A DNA stretch of 64,000 nucleotides from Marinoscillum sp964351625 (GCA_964351625.1 CAYGOV010000013.1:62001-126000), one strand, 5' to 3'; shown: positions 16,152-25,509, counted from the stretch's first letter. Translations and numbers: made by a program. Notes: generated by a model from the sequence alone, not told the origin.

Positions 16152-19100
16152 ATGCCTTACACAATACTTTTACGAATTAGAAACCTTTATTTGTTAGCTA
16201 TTTTGTGCTCCGTGGGGATTGCTAATGCACAAACGACACAAGTAGGTAGCGGAAGCTATACCAATACCTATCCTGGTGCTGATGAAGCTGGCCGAAACGG
16301 CTTTCCATCAGGAACGCCACAGATCAGTGGCAATGCGCTCAATAAACCTGTACCTACCAATGACTGGTGGTCAAAGGTGGTGAAGGAAAATCACGCAGAT
16401 AACCTTTTTAATTATCCGATGACCTTAAAAACGATCAATAGCGGGTTGATCGTGACTTATATCCCTTGGGGTGTAATAGGCGATTCTGCGCCTATCGAAG
16501 TTGGACTATCTGGTTTGAATGCAACTAAGACAACTGTAGCAGATTACACTGACTGGACGGTCACCTTGAACTGGAACGATGGTAGCCATGACATGAAAGT
16601 CACTTCTGGAATAGGGATGCCTTTTTTGTATTTTGAGAAAGAAAGTGATGATGAATTGCAGATCAAAGTCAAAGGTGGTACTGCCAGTGTATCTGGAGAA
16701 TTATTGATAATAGAAAATGCTAGCGGAGGTGCGGATTTTGTCTTTTATGCTCCGACAGGAAGTACTTGGACAAATAGCGGAAATACCTACGCTTCTACGC
16801 TCAATGGTAAGAATTATTGGTCTATGGCGATGCTTCCTCAGAGTACATCCAATGTCAGCACCACTGCCACAGCGTACAAAAAATACGCTTATGTATTCCC
16901 GACCAATACTACTGCCTCATGGGCATACGATGAAACCACTTCGGTGATGAAGACTGATTTTAAAATCGACGTAGAAATCAAAGAGGGTACTGGCACCAAC
17001 ATACTTCAAGGCTTATTACCACATCAGTGGGCACACTTGGCAGCAGGTTCTCCAGTTCCTGCAGAGACTAGCTATGAAGGTGTGCGTGGTGAAATCAAGA
17101 TGCTCGATGGTAATAGCTTCAGCGTGACCAATACCTTCAAAGGTATTCTCCCGACCATGCCATACTTGGCAAACTATAGTGAAGGATTTAGTCCATCTGC
17201 TTTGGCGTCTAAGATTTCTCAGATAGAGAATGATGGACTGGCTACCTGGACTGACTCTTACAATGAAGGCCAAGTGATGAATCGTTTGATTCAGACGGCT
17301 AGAATAGCAGATCAGACAGGTAACTTCATAGCAAGAGATAAAATGGTTGCTACCATCAAGGAAAGACTGGAAGACTGGTTGACCTATGAGGCTGGCGAGG
17401 TTGCGTTCCTTTTTTATTACAATACCAGCTGGTCAGCGCTTTTAGGATACCCAGCAGGTCATGGTCAAGACAACAATATCAACGATCACCATTTTCATTG
17501 GGGTTATTTTATTCACGCAGCTGCTTTTATGGAGCAGTTTGAGCCGGGCTGGATGGACAATTGGGGTGAAATGATCAATCACCTTGTGCGAGATGCTGCT
17601 TCAGACAATAGAACTGATTCTAAATTTCCGTACTTAAGAAACTTTAGTCCATACGCTGGTCACTGTTGGGCCAATGGATTCGCTTCTTTCCCACAAGGGA
17701 ATGATCAGGAGTCTACTTCCGAGAGTATGCAGTTCAATTCTTCCCTGATTCATTGGGGGACCATTACCGGAAATGATCAAATCAGAGATTTGGGAATCTA
17801 TCTGTATACCACCGAGCAAACTGCTATCGAGGAGTATTGGTTAGATATCCATGAGAGGAATTTTAAGGACAACCAACAATACAGCCTAGTGTCACGAGTA
17901 TGGGGTAACTCTTATGACAATGGTACATTTTGGACTGCTGATATCACAGCTTCTTACGGCATAGAGCTTTATCCGATGCATGGTGGTTCACTTTATTTGG
18001 GACATCATACAGACTATGTGAAAAAACTATGGGCGGAGATAGAAACCAATACTGCCATATTGAGTGCCGGGGATACCAATCCAAACCTATGGCATGACGT
18101 CTTTTGGCAATTTCTTTCTTTAGTAGACCCAGCAAAGGCGATTGAATTATATGATGCATATCCGGATCGTATTTTGAAGTTTGGGGTGACTGACGTGCAG
18201 ACTTACCATTGGCTCCACGCCATGAATGCATTAGGTGAGGTCGAGTCTACCATTACCTCGGATTATCCGATAGCATCAGTATTTATCAAAAATGGAGTGA
18301 AAACCTACGTAGCACACAATTACTCAAAAACTGCCCTTACGGTGAAATATTCAGACGGATATGAGTTGAGTGTGCCTGCAGGCAAAATGGCAACCAGTCG
18401 TGATGCAAGTGTGACAGGCACGATCACCTCTGACTTTAGCCAGGCATATACCAATGGAAGTGTAAACCTTACGGTAAACCCTAGCGGCGATGGGCTTACC
18501 AAAGTGGAGTTCTTCGACGGTAGTACGTCGCTGGGGTCACTTACGGCTGCTCCATACACAATGAAGGCTGCTGATTTGACAATAGGCGTACATGGGCTTT
18601 ACGCCAAAGTATATGCAGGAGAAGAATTCAATGTGACCAATATCGTACAAGTGCAAGTAGGAGAACAGGTCCCTTATTCGGGTAGTCCAATTTCCCTTCC
18701 TGGGGTGATAGAAGCTGGACATTATGATAAGTTTGAAGGTGGTCCCGGGCAAGGTATTACCTACGTGGATGTCTCCGCCAACAATGAAGGTGAGTTTAGA
18801 CCTGAGGAAATGGTGGATGCGACTCTCGTGAATAACGAAGGTGCTACTATCGGTTGGATCTCGGCAGGAGAGTGGGTAGAGTATACAGTCTCTGTAGAAA
18901 ACTCTGGCTTGTATAAAATGGATTTCAGATATGCCTCCGGCAATGCCAGTGGTGGAGGCCCTTTTCATTTAGAGATAAATGGAGAACGGCTAAGCGCTGA
19001 TATTAAGATGACATCCACAAGTAGTACCAACTGGAGCACTTGGGCAACAAATTCAGTTGCGGATATACCTTTACAAAAAGGTATACACGTTTTGAGATTG

Positions 19101-20564
19101 ACATTTACCAATGGTGAGTTTAACCTTGGCAAGATGACTTTTTCTAGAACGGGCGATTTGAGTTATACGCCTCCTTTCGCTGATGCTGGAGCTAATGTGG
19201 TGGTAGTTTTACCAGCTGTAAAAGCCAATCTAGATGCCTCAGCAAGTACAGTAGCCTCTGATAAAACGTTGACTTATGCCTGGTCTCAAATATATGGGCC
19301 TACAGCTATCACTTTTTCTGATCCTGCTTCTGCAACACCTGAGGCTTCCAATCTGGAAGAAGGAATCTACAAATGTCTTTTAGTGGTAAGCGATGGAACA
19401 TATTCATCACGGGATGAAGTGATTATCATTGTTTCGCCTACAGCCAATACTGCACCTACGGTTTCCATTACCGCCCCAGCGCAAAACAAAACCTTTACGC
19501 AAGGAGATGTGATTAAAATAGACGCCATTGCCAATGATTTGGATGGAAGCATTGCCAAAGTTGAGTTCTTTGACGGTTCTGGCAAACTTGGAGAGGCGAC
19601 TAGTCAGCCTTTTAGCTATAGCTGGAGTAATGCCACTATTGGTGAACATGCAATCACCGCAAAGGCTACAGATGATGGAGGTGCTGTGGCTACATCGGCG
19701 GCAGTCAATATCAAAGTAGATGAGTTAAAGGAGTGTTCGCAGACATTCTCCGATGCGCAGCAAGGAACCTTCTCTACAGGCTATGTGAGTACGTTCTCTA
19801 CTGTGGGTACTACAGTCACGATCAAATTCGAGTTGCTAGATACGGACAAGCAAGGGGTAGTGGCATATCTCTGGAAAGAATCGCCATTTGGTGAAGTACA
19901 GATGGATCATGTTCAGGGCAATGTGTTCTCCAAATCAGTAAGTGGCTTTACTGTGGGAGAAAGGATCAGCTATGCTTGCAAGTTTGCGTTTGCAGGAGGG
20001 CTAGCAGTGACCAAGTATGTCTCATATGTAGTGGGGAGTAGTTGTGCCACCAGCTTAGGAACTGACGCCAGTCTTTCCGATCTGAAAGTAGACGGCACTA
20101 CCATCGATGGATTTGCACCTGACAAAGTAAACTATAGCATGGAACTAGCAGAAGGTACCCAGACCATACCTACTGTGACGGCTTTTACAAAAGATCCAAA
20201 GGCTAAAGCGACAATTGTGGCCGCTAGTGCATTGCCTGGTAGTACATCAATACAAATCATATCGGAAGATGGCAAGACCAGTGCAACCTATACCATTGAC
20301 TTTACAGTGGCTGAGGAGGTCACTCTCAGAAGTGTCTCTATGGGATTGAAGGTCTTTTCGGATGGGAGTATTATGATTATACAGCATTCAGATGCAAATT
20401 TCCGAGGAAGTATTGAAGTGTTTAACCTGTCAGGAAACCGTTTGATTCGTGAGCGTATCCGACAACTGGATAATCAGTTCCTTTTGTCCGAGCGAGGAGT
20501 CTTACTCTTTAGGGTTTACGATGATCAAGGAATTGTATTAGCAGGAAGGGTGCTGGTGGATTAA
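16152..20564 (+). CDS. multimodular GH81 endo-beta-1,3-glucanase with T9SS sorting domain
   Basis: 1470 residues, secreted (signal peptide ending IANAQ). Residues ~60-730 form a GH81 catalytic domain: ALNKPVPTNDWWSKV at its start, NDHHFHWGYFIHAAA (candidate acid Asp ~445) and GNDQESTSESMQF (candidate Glu ~520 and ~524). Then follow an Ig-like domain (~755-840), a CBM6-like module (~845-1000; IEAGHYDKFEGG, WISAGEWVEYTVSV), a PKD-like domain, an Ig_3-type domain (VEFFDGSGKLGEA), a cysteine-bounded module (~1195-1300) resembling those at the ends of Bacteroidota laminarinases, a cadherin-like beta-sandwich, and a C-terminal T9SS sorting domain. It should cleave laminarin or fungal/algal beta-1,3-glucan outside the cell. 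No SusCD pair is adjacent. Confidence 0.93.
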   Translation: MPYTILLRIRNLYLLAILCSVGIANAQTTQVGSGSYTNTYPGADEAGRNGFPSGTPQISGNALNKPVPTNDWWSKVVKENHADNLFNYPMTLKTINSGLIVTYIPWGVIGDSAPIEVGLSGLNATKTTVADYTDWTVTLNWNDGSHDMKVTSGIGMPFLYFEKESDDELQIKVKGGTASVSGELLIIENASGGADFVFYAPTGSTWTNSGNTYASTLNGKNYWSMAMLPQSTSNVSTTATAYKKYAYVFPTNTTASWAYDETTSVMKTDFKIDVEIKEGTGTNILQGLLPHQWAHLAAGSPVPAETSYEGVRGEIKMLDGNSFSVTNTFKGILPTMPYLANYSEGFSPSALASKISQIENDGLATWTDSYNEGQVMNRLIQTARIADQTGNFIARDKMVATIKERLEDWLTYEAGEVAFLFYYNTSWSALLGYPAGHGQDNNINDHHFHWGYFIHAAAFMEQFEPGWMDNWGEMINHLVRDAASDNRTDSKFPYLRNFSPYAGHCWANGFASFPQGNDQESTSESMQFNSSLIHWGTITGNDQIRDLGIYLYTTEQTAIEEYWLDIHERNFKDNQQYSLVSRVWGNSYDNGTFWTADITASYGIELYPMHGGSLYLGHHTDYVKKLWAEIETNTAILSAGDTNPNLWHDVFWQFLSLVDPAKAIELYDAYPDRILKFGVTDVQTYHWLHAMNALGEVESTITSDYPIASVFIKNGVKTYVAHNYSKTALTVKYSDGYELSVPAGKMATSRDASVTGTITSDFSQAYTNGSVNLTVNPSGDGLTKVEFFDGSTSLGSLTAAPYTMKAADLTIGVHGLYAKVYAGEEFNVTNIVQVQVGEQVPYSGSPISLPGVIEAGHYDKFEGGPGQGITYVDVSANNEGEFRPEEMVDATLVNNEGATIGWISAGEWVEYTVSVENSGLYKMDFRYASGNASGGGPFHLEINGERLSADIKMTSTSSTNWSTWATNSVADIPLQKGIHVLRLTFTNGEFNLGKMTFSRTGDLSYTPPFADAGANVVVVLPAVKANLDASASTVASDKTLTYAWSQIYGPTAITFSDPASATPEASNLEEGIYKCLLVVSDGTYSSRDEVIIIVSPTANTAPTVSITAPAQNKTFTQGDVIKIDAIANDLDGSIAKVEFFDGSGKLGEATSQPFSYSWSNATIGEHAITAKATDDGGAVATSAAVNIKVDELKECSQTFSDAQQGTFSTGYVSTFSTVGTTVTIKFELLDTDKQGVVAYLWKESPFGEVQMDHVQGNVFSKSVSGFTVGERISYACKFAFAGGLAVTKYVSYVVGSSCATSLGTDASLSDLKVDGTTIDGFAPDKVNYSMELAEGTQTIPTVTAFTKDPKAKATIVAASALPGSTSIQIISEDGKTSATYTIDFTVAEEVTLRSVSMGLKVFSDGSIMIIQHSDANFRGSIEVFNLSGNRLIRERIRQLDNQFLLSERGVLLFRVYDDQGIVLAGRVLVD

Positions 20565-20619
20565 ACAATAGTTGATTTATGAAATGTGAGAAGATTATGA
20601 CTACTCTTCTTCTTTTTCA

Positions 20620-20650
20620 GAGGCCGTGGCGCAAGCTGCGGCTTTTTTGT
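20620..20650 (+). terminator. intrinsic terminator of the GH81 gene
   Basis: GGCCGTGGC-GCAA-GCTGCGGC folds into an 8-bp stem with two wobble pairs and a GCAA loop, followed by TTTTTTG. It lies 56 bp after the GH81 stop. Confidence 0.75.
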
Positions 20651-20709
20651 TGTCTTTAAACGTATTTATTCAATTAAGACTAATTAGAGCACAAGCGGAT
20701 GCTTGGGCT

Positions 20710-20817
20710 GGTGGGTCATATTCCAGAAGGATCAATATCCAGCACCGCCTCGTCTATCAGGTTTTAGAGGAAACTAAGACCGTAAAGGTCATTAGGATGT
20801 GGACGCATTATGAGTAA
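20710..20817 (+). pseudogene. 3' remnant of a Txe/YoeB family toxin gene
   Basis: The frame encodes GGSYSRRINIQHRLVYQVLE followed by ETKTVKVIRMWTHYE and a stop. This is the conserved C-terminal third of Txe/YoeB toxins (S-R-R-I-x-x-x-H-R-L-V-Y and the final H-Y). Intact toxins have ~50 more residues in front; here the frame runs back into unrelated sequence and the GH81 terminator, so the N-terminal half is lost and no antitoxin gene is present. The fragment keeps its arginines and terminal His-Tyr, so decay was mainly by deletion. Product activity is not expected. Confidence 0.75.
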
Positions 20818-20859
20818 AGGGCACTAAGTAATTGTCAGAATTTTTTTAGCAATCCACCA

Positions 20860-20882
20860 CAAGTTAAGCTTTGCTAAACTTG
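20860..20882. repeat. short palindromic repeat, family A, copy 1 (diverged)
   Basis: CAAGTTAAGC-TTTGCTAAACTTG, an imperfect palindrome with CAAGTT/AACTTG ends. Four closer copies lie at 38220, 41056, 42980 and 46784. Confidence 0.6.
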
Positions 20883-20913
20883 CGGAATTGGAGAGCAATT
20901 GATAATTAGCGTG

Positions 20914-21645
20914 CTATTCAGCAATATATTTGAATTTCGAATTGCCACTTAATGAAACAGATTCTAGTTTTAGGCTGATTGGTTTTTGTATCTCCACTTC
21001 CATGAGCCATTTCAAATTAACCACATAGTTGATAATGCTCGGATCGGACCAAAGCTCTTCATCTACTACCATAGTAATGTGATATTCATCACCAATTAAT
21101 TGAAGGCGAGCTGTGTTTCCATAATCTTGTCCAAAGAAGTCTTGAGTTTCAAATTGTGTTAGTAGTTTGTCTACTTCGGATTTTGGAATATTAGCATCAT
21201 AGTAAAGTTCATTACCCCTAATTTCTATCACTTCACCTTCGTAAAATGGTTGATCAATTGCAAGTCCGAATATTATTCCAAGATTTAGAATTAACCCCAA
21301 TATTGTCACGCCTGTGACAGCCCAGTTAGAGCCTCTCTTTGCACCGGCTTCAAAAGCTTCATTGACATCTTTGGCGAGGAAATTCCTAAAGAAAATAAAT
21401 ACAAGTAATCCGTAGAATGCAGTGAACACAAAACTCGGAATCTTATCCATTAGATCTTGCGGGACTTGGAACATTCCAAAGAAAAATGCAATTGTAAATA
21501 TCAAAGTTGATGCAAGTGTAATGTATGCTTGCTTTTCCTTTCCAAGCGCGAGGTAATTCTTATATATCAAGATTCCTGGTGGAATTGGACCAGCTAAAAT
21601 TGCTGATATATCTATTTGTTTTTCAGTAAATAGTTTTTTATCCAT
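20914..21645 (-). CDS. hypothetical membrane protein
   Basis: 243 residues. The N-terminal half has about four hydrophobic segments: one around ISAILAGPIPPGILIY, then YITLASTLIFTIAFFFGMF, PSFVFTAFYGLLVFIFFRNF and VTGVTILGLILNLGIIFGLA. The C-terminal ~110 residues are soluble, with an alternating beta pattern (GEVIEIRGNELYYDANIPKS, then ITMVVDEELWSDPSII). I do not recognise a family, and the domain pairing (membrane anchor plus soluble extracytoplasmic or cytoplasmic domain) is common among unassigned Bacteroidota proteins. It stands alone between the toxin remnant and the B12 locus. Confidence 0.7.
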   Translation of the reverse strand: MDKKLFTEKQIDISAILAGPIPPGILIYKNYLALGKEKQAYITLASTLIFTIAFFFGMFQVPQDLMDKIPSFVFTAFYGLLVFIFFRNFLAKDVNEAFEAGAKRGSNWAVTGVTILGLILNLGIIFGLAIDQPFYEGEVIEIRGNELYYDANIPKSEVDKLLTQFETQDFFGQDYGNTARLQLIGDEYHITMVVDEELWSDPSIINYVVNLKWLMEVEIQKPISLKLESVSLSGNSKFKYIAE

Positions 21646-22024
21646 TTGCGATTATGTTGGCTAACAACCGAATAAAAACCTCGAGATTTTGTTATCCGCC
21701 TAATATTTTTTCAGCAAACTACTAATTCCCACCATTAATTGCAATGACGTTCTGAAATTGTTTGATTCCCGTCATTCCGAGCTTCGGCTCTAGCTAAGGA
21801 ATCTAATTCTTCAAACCATTGATAAGTTTGCTTTGTGCCTCGCAAAGACTTCAAGAAGGAGAGGCTTTACTAGACTTTAAGCACATTTTATAAAAGTCTG
21901 AAGTAACCGAGGACTGATGACCGATGGCTGTGGACTGATCGCTCAAAGCCCAAAAATCCAAAAGACCAATAACCCAAAGCCTAACACCTAACCCCCAATA
22001 TTCCTATCTCCAACCCCCAAACAA
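21646..22024. other. gene-free, repeat-rich stretch before the B12 locus
   Basis: No open frame here looks coding. It contains a CATTCCGAGC...GGAATCT-type intergenic repeat (~21774-21804), CCGAGGACTGATGACCGATG at ~21907 (the word also seen at 13717-13880), and a ~90-base G-poor run of C and A (~21945-22035). Confidence 0.6.
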
Positions 22025-22056
22025 TTTTTAGTTCCCGCACAATCTGTCTAACCTTG
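22025..22056 (+). promoter_or_regulatory. candidate promoter of the cobalamin riboswitch transcript
   Basis: A T-run (22025-22029) lies 19 bases before TAACCTTG (22049-22056), close to the Bacteroidota pattern TTTG-N19-TAnnTTTG with one mismatch in each box. A start near 22060 would place the whole riboswitch at the 5' end of the mRNA. Confidence 0.5.
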
Positions 22057-22061
22057 CAATG

Positions 22062-22235
22062 CATTTGGTTTCTGGAGGACATCATGTCTGTCAAGAATTA
22101 AAAGGGAATCCGGTGAAAATCCGGAGCTATCCCCGTAGCTGTAAGCTTCAAAAATGCTGTTTATCCAATGCCACTGCTTCATAACGATTGAAGTGGGAAG
22201 GCCAAAACAGTGAAGTGAGCCAGAAGACCTGCCCT
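22062..22235 (+). promoter_or_regulatory. cobalamin (vitamin B12) riboswitch
   Basis: The segment contains the conserved blocks of the cobalamin aptamer in order: AAAGGGAATCCGGTG with the paired AATCCGG, then AGCTATCCCCGTAGCTGTAA, GCCACTG, GTGGGAAGGCC, and AGTGAAGTGAGCCAGAAGAC followed by CTGCC (the B12-box side). It lies 130-300 bp upstream of a BtuB-like receptor gene on the same strand. When cobalamin is plentiful it is expected to fold so that expression of the uptake genes is shut down. The expression platform (22236-22367) shows no obvious hairpin with a T-run, so control of translation seems likelier than termination. Confidence 0.95.
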
Positions 22236-22367
22236 TTGCAACACATTTAAAGGCTTTCGGTGGAAGAGTCAGTAATGTAATGACAGAAGCGTCAGGCACG
22301 TGTGCTTGGTTCGGCTCGACCTACTTACTAGATATCGGAAGCTCATTGGTGATTGTGAAAACAACCT

Positions 22368-24314
22368 ATGAGCAGATTATTGAATTACGTATGCGCCATT
22401 CTGCTGGCTATGCCCACTTGGGTCATGGCTCAGGATACTGATACGCTCCGGACAGTTTTGTTGGGCGAAGTATTCGTGCATACGGATGTGCTGAAAAGTG
22501 CAGAAATTGGCTTGAGTGAGACCACTATTGATAGTCTTATGCTTGCGCAAAACAGTGGAGCGAGCGTGGCTGATCTACTTAGGAATACAGCTGCTGGGCA
22601 GATTCGCTCTTATGGAACCAACGGACCAACAGCTCCATCTTTTCGAGGAACAGGAGCAGCTCATACGGCTATTCTTTGGAATGGGATCACCCTGCAAAGC
22701 CCACTTTCTGGGAGTCAAGATCTTTCACTATTGCCCAATGGATTTGCAAATGAAGTAGTACTTCAAAAAGGAGGAACGAGCAGTTTGTATGGAAGTGGAG
22801 CCATAGGCGGTACCATCCAGCTCAACAATACACCAACTTTCAATCAAGGGCTTACAATTCGCACCCAGCAGCAGCTCGGGAGTTTTGGCAATCACTACCA
22901 ATCCTACGGTATCAATTGGAGCAATTCGGCTTTTTCAAATTCCACGATGTTTTTCGCTAGGAATATGGAGAATGATTATCCGTATTTGGACCGATATGCT
23001 TTTCCTCAGACTGAAAAGAAACGAAAGAATGCAGCCATCAATCAGCATGGATTACTCCAACAAAATGATTGGCGTGTCAATAAATATCATTTGCTAGGCA
23101 TCAAGGTTTGGTACCAGCTCAATGATTTCGAAATCCCGAATGCCACTGTCACTTCTGATAATGCTGCCGCACAGCAAAAAGATGAGTTTGTCCGCATGAT
23201 GCTCAACTGGAGCTATGACAGGGATAAGTTTTCTGTGGAGTACAAGCAAGCCTTTAGTTGGCAGGATCTGATCTATCAGCCAATAGCGGGAGATACCTCT
23301 CAGCTTACTTTTCAGACTTGGGTCAATCGGTTGATGCTTAACTGGGATTTATCCAAACAGAACACTTTGACACTTGGCGTAAATCAAAACTTTGAGAGAG
23401 CAAGCAACGGACCTTTCGGTAATGATGTGCCTACAAGAAACAGCACTGCGCTCTTCGCATCGCTTCGTACCAAAAGATGGAATGACCGGCTATTGATGGC
23501 CTTGAATGTGCGAGAGGAGATCATCTCCAATGGAGCCAATGCGCTGACTGGCTCGCTAGGTACTGACTACCTGTTGTTAGAGGGTTTGTGGTTGAAAGGA
23601 AACCTCTCCCGCAACTACCGACTCCCTACTTTCAACGATCTCTACTGGCGGCTAGATGGGAGCGAGGGTAATCCAAATTTGAAAGCCGAGTCATCCGTGA
23701 ATTATGAGTTTGGCTTCAAATATCAATTACCAGTAGCGTCAGACAATTTCGAAATCTCCACTCGTGCCACATACTACGACTACCTAGTAGACGATTGGAT
23801 CCAATGGGAAGAAATAAGGCCCGGCAATTGGTCCCCTTTGAATTTGAAACAGGTCCGATCCAGCGGGATAGAATCGCAGGTTTCGTGTGGCTATAAAACG
23901 GATGCGCTTTTCACGAAAGTGGATGTGACCTATGCTTACGCCAAAAGTATCAATCAAGAAATAGCTGATCCAACAAGACAAGCTGCGCTGAATAAGCAGT
24001 TGCTCTACACGCCACTTCATGAGGGCAGCATCAATCTCAAAATGGGTTATCAAGGATGGATTGCTACAATCAATCATTCCTATACAGGTTTACAATATTC
24101 CGATCGAGAAAACTTAGAACGCTTTGCGCTGCCTGCTTATCAGGTGATGAATCTCTTTTTGAACAAGAATTTCCAAACTAAAAAACTGGGTTGGAATCTC
24201 CAGGCCTCGGTTAACAATCTATTCGATGCTGACTATGAAAACAGGCGCGGATATCCGATGTATGGCAGGAACTATTCCATCAGTCTAGAAATAACATTCA
24301 ACAGCAAAATTTGA
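22368..24314 (+). CDS. btuB: BtuB-like TonB-dependent cobalamin receptor
   Basis: 648 residues with a signal peptide (AILLAMPTWVMAQ). An N-terminal plug domain (SVADLLRNTAAGQIRSYG, SFRGTGAAHTAILWNG, VVLQKGGTSSLYGSGAIGG) is followed by a ~500-residue 22-strand-type beta-barrel ending AGRNYSISLEITF-like. Family length is normal. It should import cobalamin or cobinamide across the outer membrane using TonB energy. Assignment to B12 rests on the cobalamin riboswitch directly upstream and the BtuG-like lipoprotein directly downstream (5-bp gap), which also means one riboswitch controls both. It lacks the N-terminal carboxypeptidase-like domain of SusC proteins, consistent with the BtuB group. Confidence 0.92.
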   Translation: MSRLLNYVCAILLAMPTWVMAQDTDTLRTVLLGEVFVHTDVLKSAEIGLSETTIDSLMLAQNSGASVADLLRNTAAGQIRSYGTNGPTAPSFRGTGAAHTAILWNGITLQSPLSGSQDLSLLPNGFANEVVLQKGGTSSLYGSGAIGGTIQLNNTPTFNQGLTIRTQQQLGSFGNHYQSYGINWSNSAFSNSTMFFARNMENDYPYLDRYAFPQTEKKRKNAAINQHGLLQQNDWRVNKYHLLGIKVWYQLNDFEIPNATVTSDNAAAQQKDEFVRMMLNWSYDRDKFSVEYKQAFSWQDLIYQPIAGDTSQLTFQTWVNRLMLNWDLSKQNTLTLGVNQNFERASNGPFGNDVPTRNSTALFASLRTKRWNDRLLMALNVREEIISNGANALTGSLGTDYLLLEGLWLKGNLSRNYRLPTFNDLYWRLDGSEGNPNLKAESSVNYEFGFKYQLPVASDNFEISTRATYYDYLVDDWIQWEEIRPGNWSPLNLKQVRSSGIESQVSCGYKTDALFTKVDVTYAYAKSINQEIADPTRQAALNKQLLYTPLHEGSINLKMGYQGWIATINHSYTGLQYSDRENLERFALPAYQVMNLFLNKNFQTKKLGWNLQASVNNLFDADYENRRGYPMYGRNYSISLEITFNSKI

Positions 24315-24319
24315 ATTCC

Positions 24320-25408
24320 ATGAACAAACATTTCAGTCATTTTTTCATCTCAATTTTGATCACCGCATCCATATTTCTTACAGGTTGCCAAGACGAAGAT
24401 CCAACGCCAGTTACGCCACAGGTAGGAGCAGAGGGGTTCTTCATCGTGAATGAAGGTGCTTGGGGTGCGGGCAATGCATCACTTTCATTCTTTGATAGAA
24501 ACACTGGGGCGGTATCTAATGATTTGTTTTACAACGCCAATAATGGACGATCTCTTGGAGACCAAGCCCAATCTATGGCGATCCATGATACACTCGGCTA
24601 TATCGTGGTGCAAAACTCTAGTAAGATTGAGGTAATTGATATTGCCACATATAAATCCGTAGCTACCATAGATGATGAGATAGAAAGTCCTCGTTACTTT
24701 GTTGGCTATTCAGCTACGAAAGGCTATGTGTCAGATTGGGGAAGTGATGGTATAACTGGTTCGGTAAAAGTGGTCGACTTGAACACTTTCAAAGTAACTA
24801 AGACCATCTCTACAGGCCAAGGTGCGAATCAGCTAATTTTAAATGGAGATATGCTTTATATGGTGAATGCAGGTGGCTGGGGAAGAGACAATTCCCTAGT
24901 GATCATCAATACTACCACAGATGAAGTCGTGGTAGAGATAGAAGTGGGGGACAATCCAAATAGTTTGCAAATAGATGCTGCTGGCAACATCTGGGTACTC
25001 ACCAGCGGTCATTCTCAATTTGATCAAAACTTTGAATTTGTAGAGGATGAAAGTACCAAAGGCACTTTGGTGAAATTAGATGCTTCTGGCGAGGTGCAAT
25101 TAACACTTCCTTTCGAGACCTTTAGCAGCCCTAAAGGACTAAAAATCAACAAAGAAGGAAATACACTGTTCTACAACTACTCAGGTGCTATCTACCAAAT
25201 GTCAACCACTGACAACACGCTACCTACTTCTCCTTTCATCGACAAGTCGTTTTATGGCTTTGCTATTGATCCATTTGATGGGTCTGTTGTTGGATGTGAA
25301 GCACCAGACTTTAGCACTTCGGGTAACATGCATATCTATTCGAATACAGGTGAGATCAGCACCACTTTGAAGGTGGGTATTGCCCCGAATAGTTGCACGT
25401 TTAAGTAA
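24320..25408 (+). CDS. btuG: BtuG-like beta-propeller surface lipoprotein
   Basis: 362 residues from the ATG at 24320, with lipobox FLTGC. The mature part is made of repeated blade-like units: FIVNEGAWGAGNASLSFFDR, IEVIDIATYKSVATI, VKVVDLNTFKVTKTISTG, LVIINTTTDEVVVEIEVGDN, as in YncE/DUF5074 seven-bladed propellers. In Bacteroides, BtuG lipoproteins of this type cap BtuB at the cell surface and bind B12 very tightly. The position five bases behind the riboswitch-controlled btuB gene makes the same role very likely here. It would be exposed on the outer membrane. Whether binding affinity matches Bacteroides BtuG cannot be judged from sequence. Confidence 0.85.
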   Translation: MNKHFSHFFISILITASIFLTGCQDEDPTPVTPQVGAEGFFIVNEGAWGAGNASLSFFDRNTGAVSNDLFYNANNGRSLGDQAQSMAIHDTLGYIVVQNSSKIEVIDIATYKSVATIDDEIESPRYFVGYSATKGYVSDWGSDGITGSVKVVDLNTFKVTKTISTGQGANQLILNGDMLYMVNAGGWGRDNSLVIINTTTDEVVVEIEVGDNPNSLQIDAAGNIWVLTSGHSQFDQNFEFVEDESTKGTLVKLDASGEVQLTLPFETFSSPKGLKINKEGNTLFYNYSGAIYQMSTTDNTLPTSPFIDKSFYGFAIDPFDGSVVGCEAPDFSTSGNMHIYSNTGEISTTLKVGIAPNSCTFK

Positions 25409-25509
25409 GCTTTAGTGAGTGCTCAACCAGACAAGAAAATTGCTCGCGCGCACTGATTTCTCCGATAGAGCTTCTTTGGTTTTTAAGCATAGTAATTGAT
25501 TTGTCTTGA

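Noticed and set aside
20626..20709. An N-terminal extension of the YoeB fragment making a 63-residue protein
   Set aside because: The first codons lie inside the GH81 terminator hairpin and match no toxin sequence; only the last ~36 residues are homologous.
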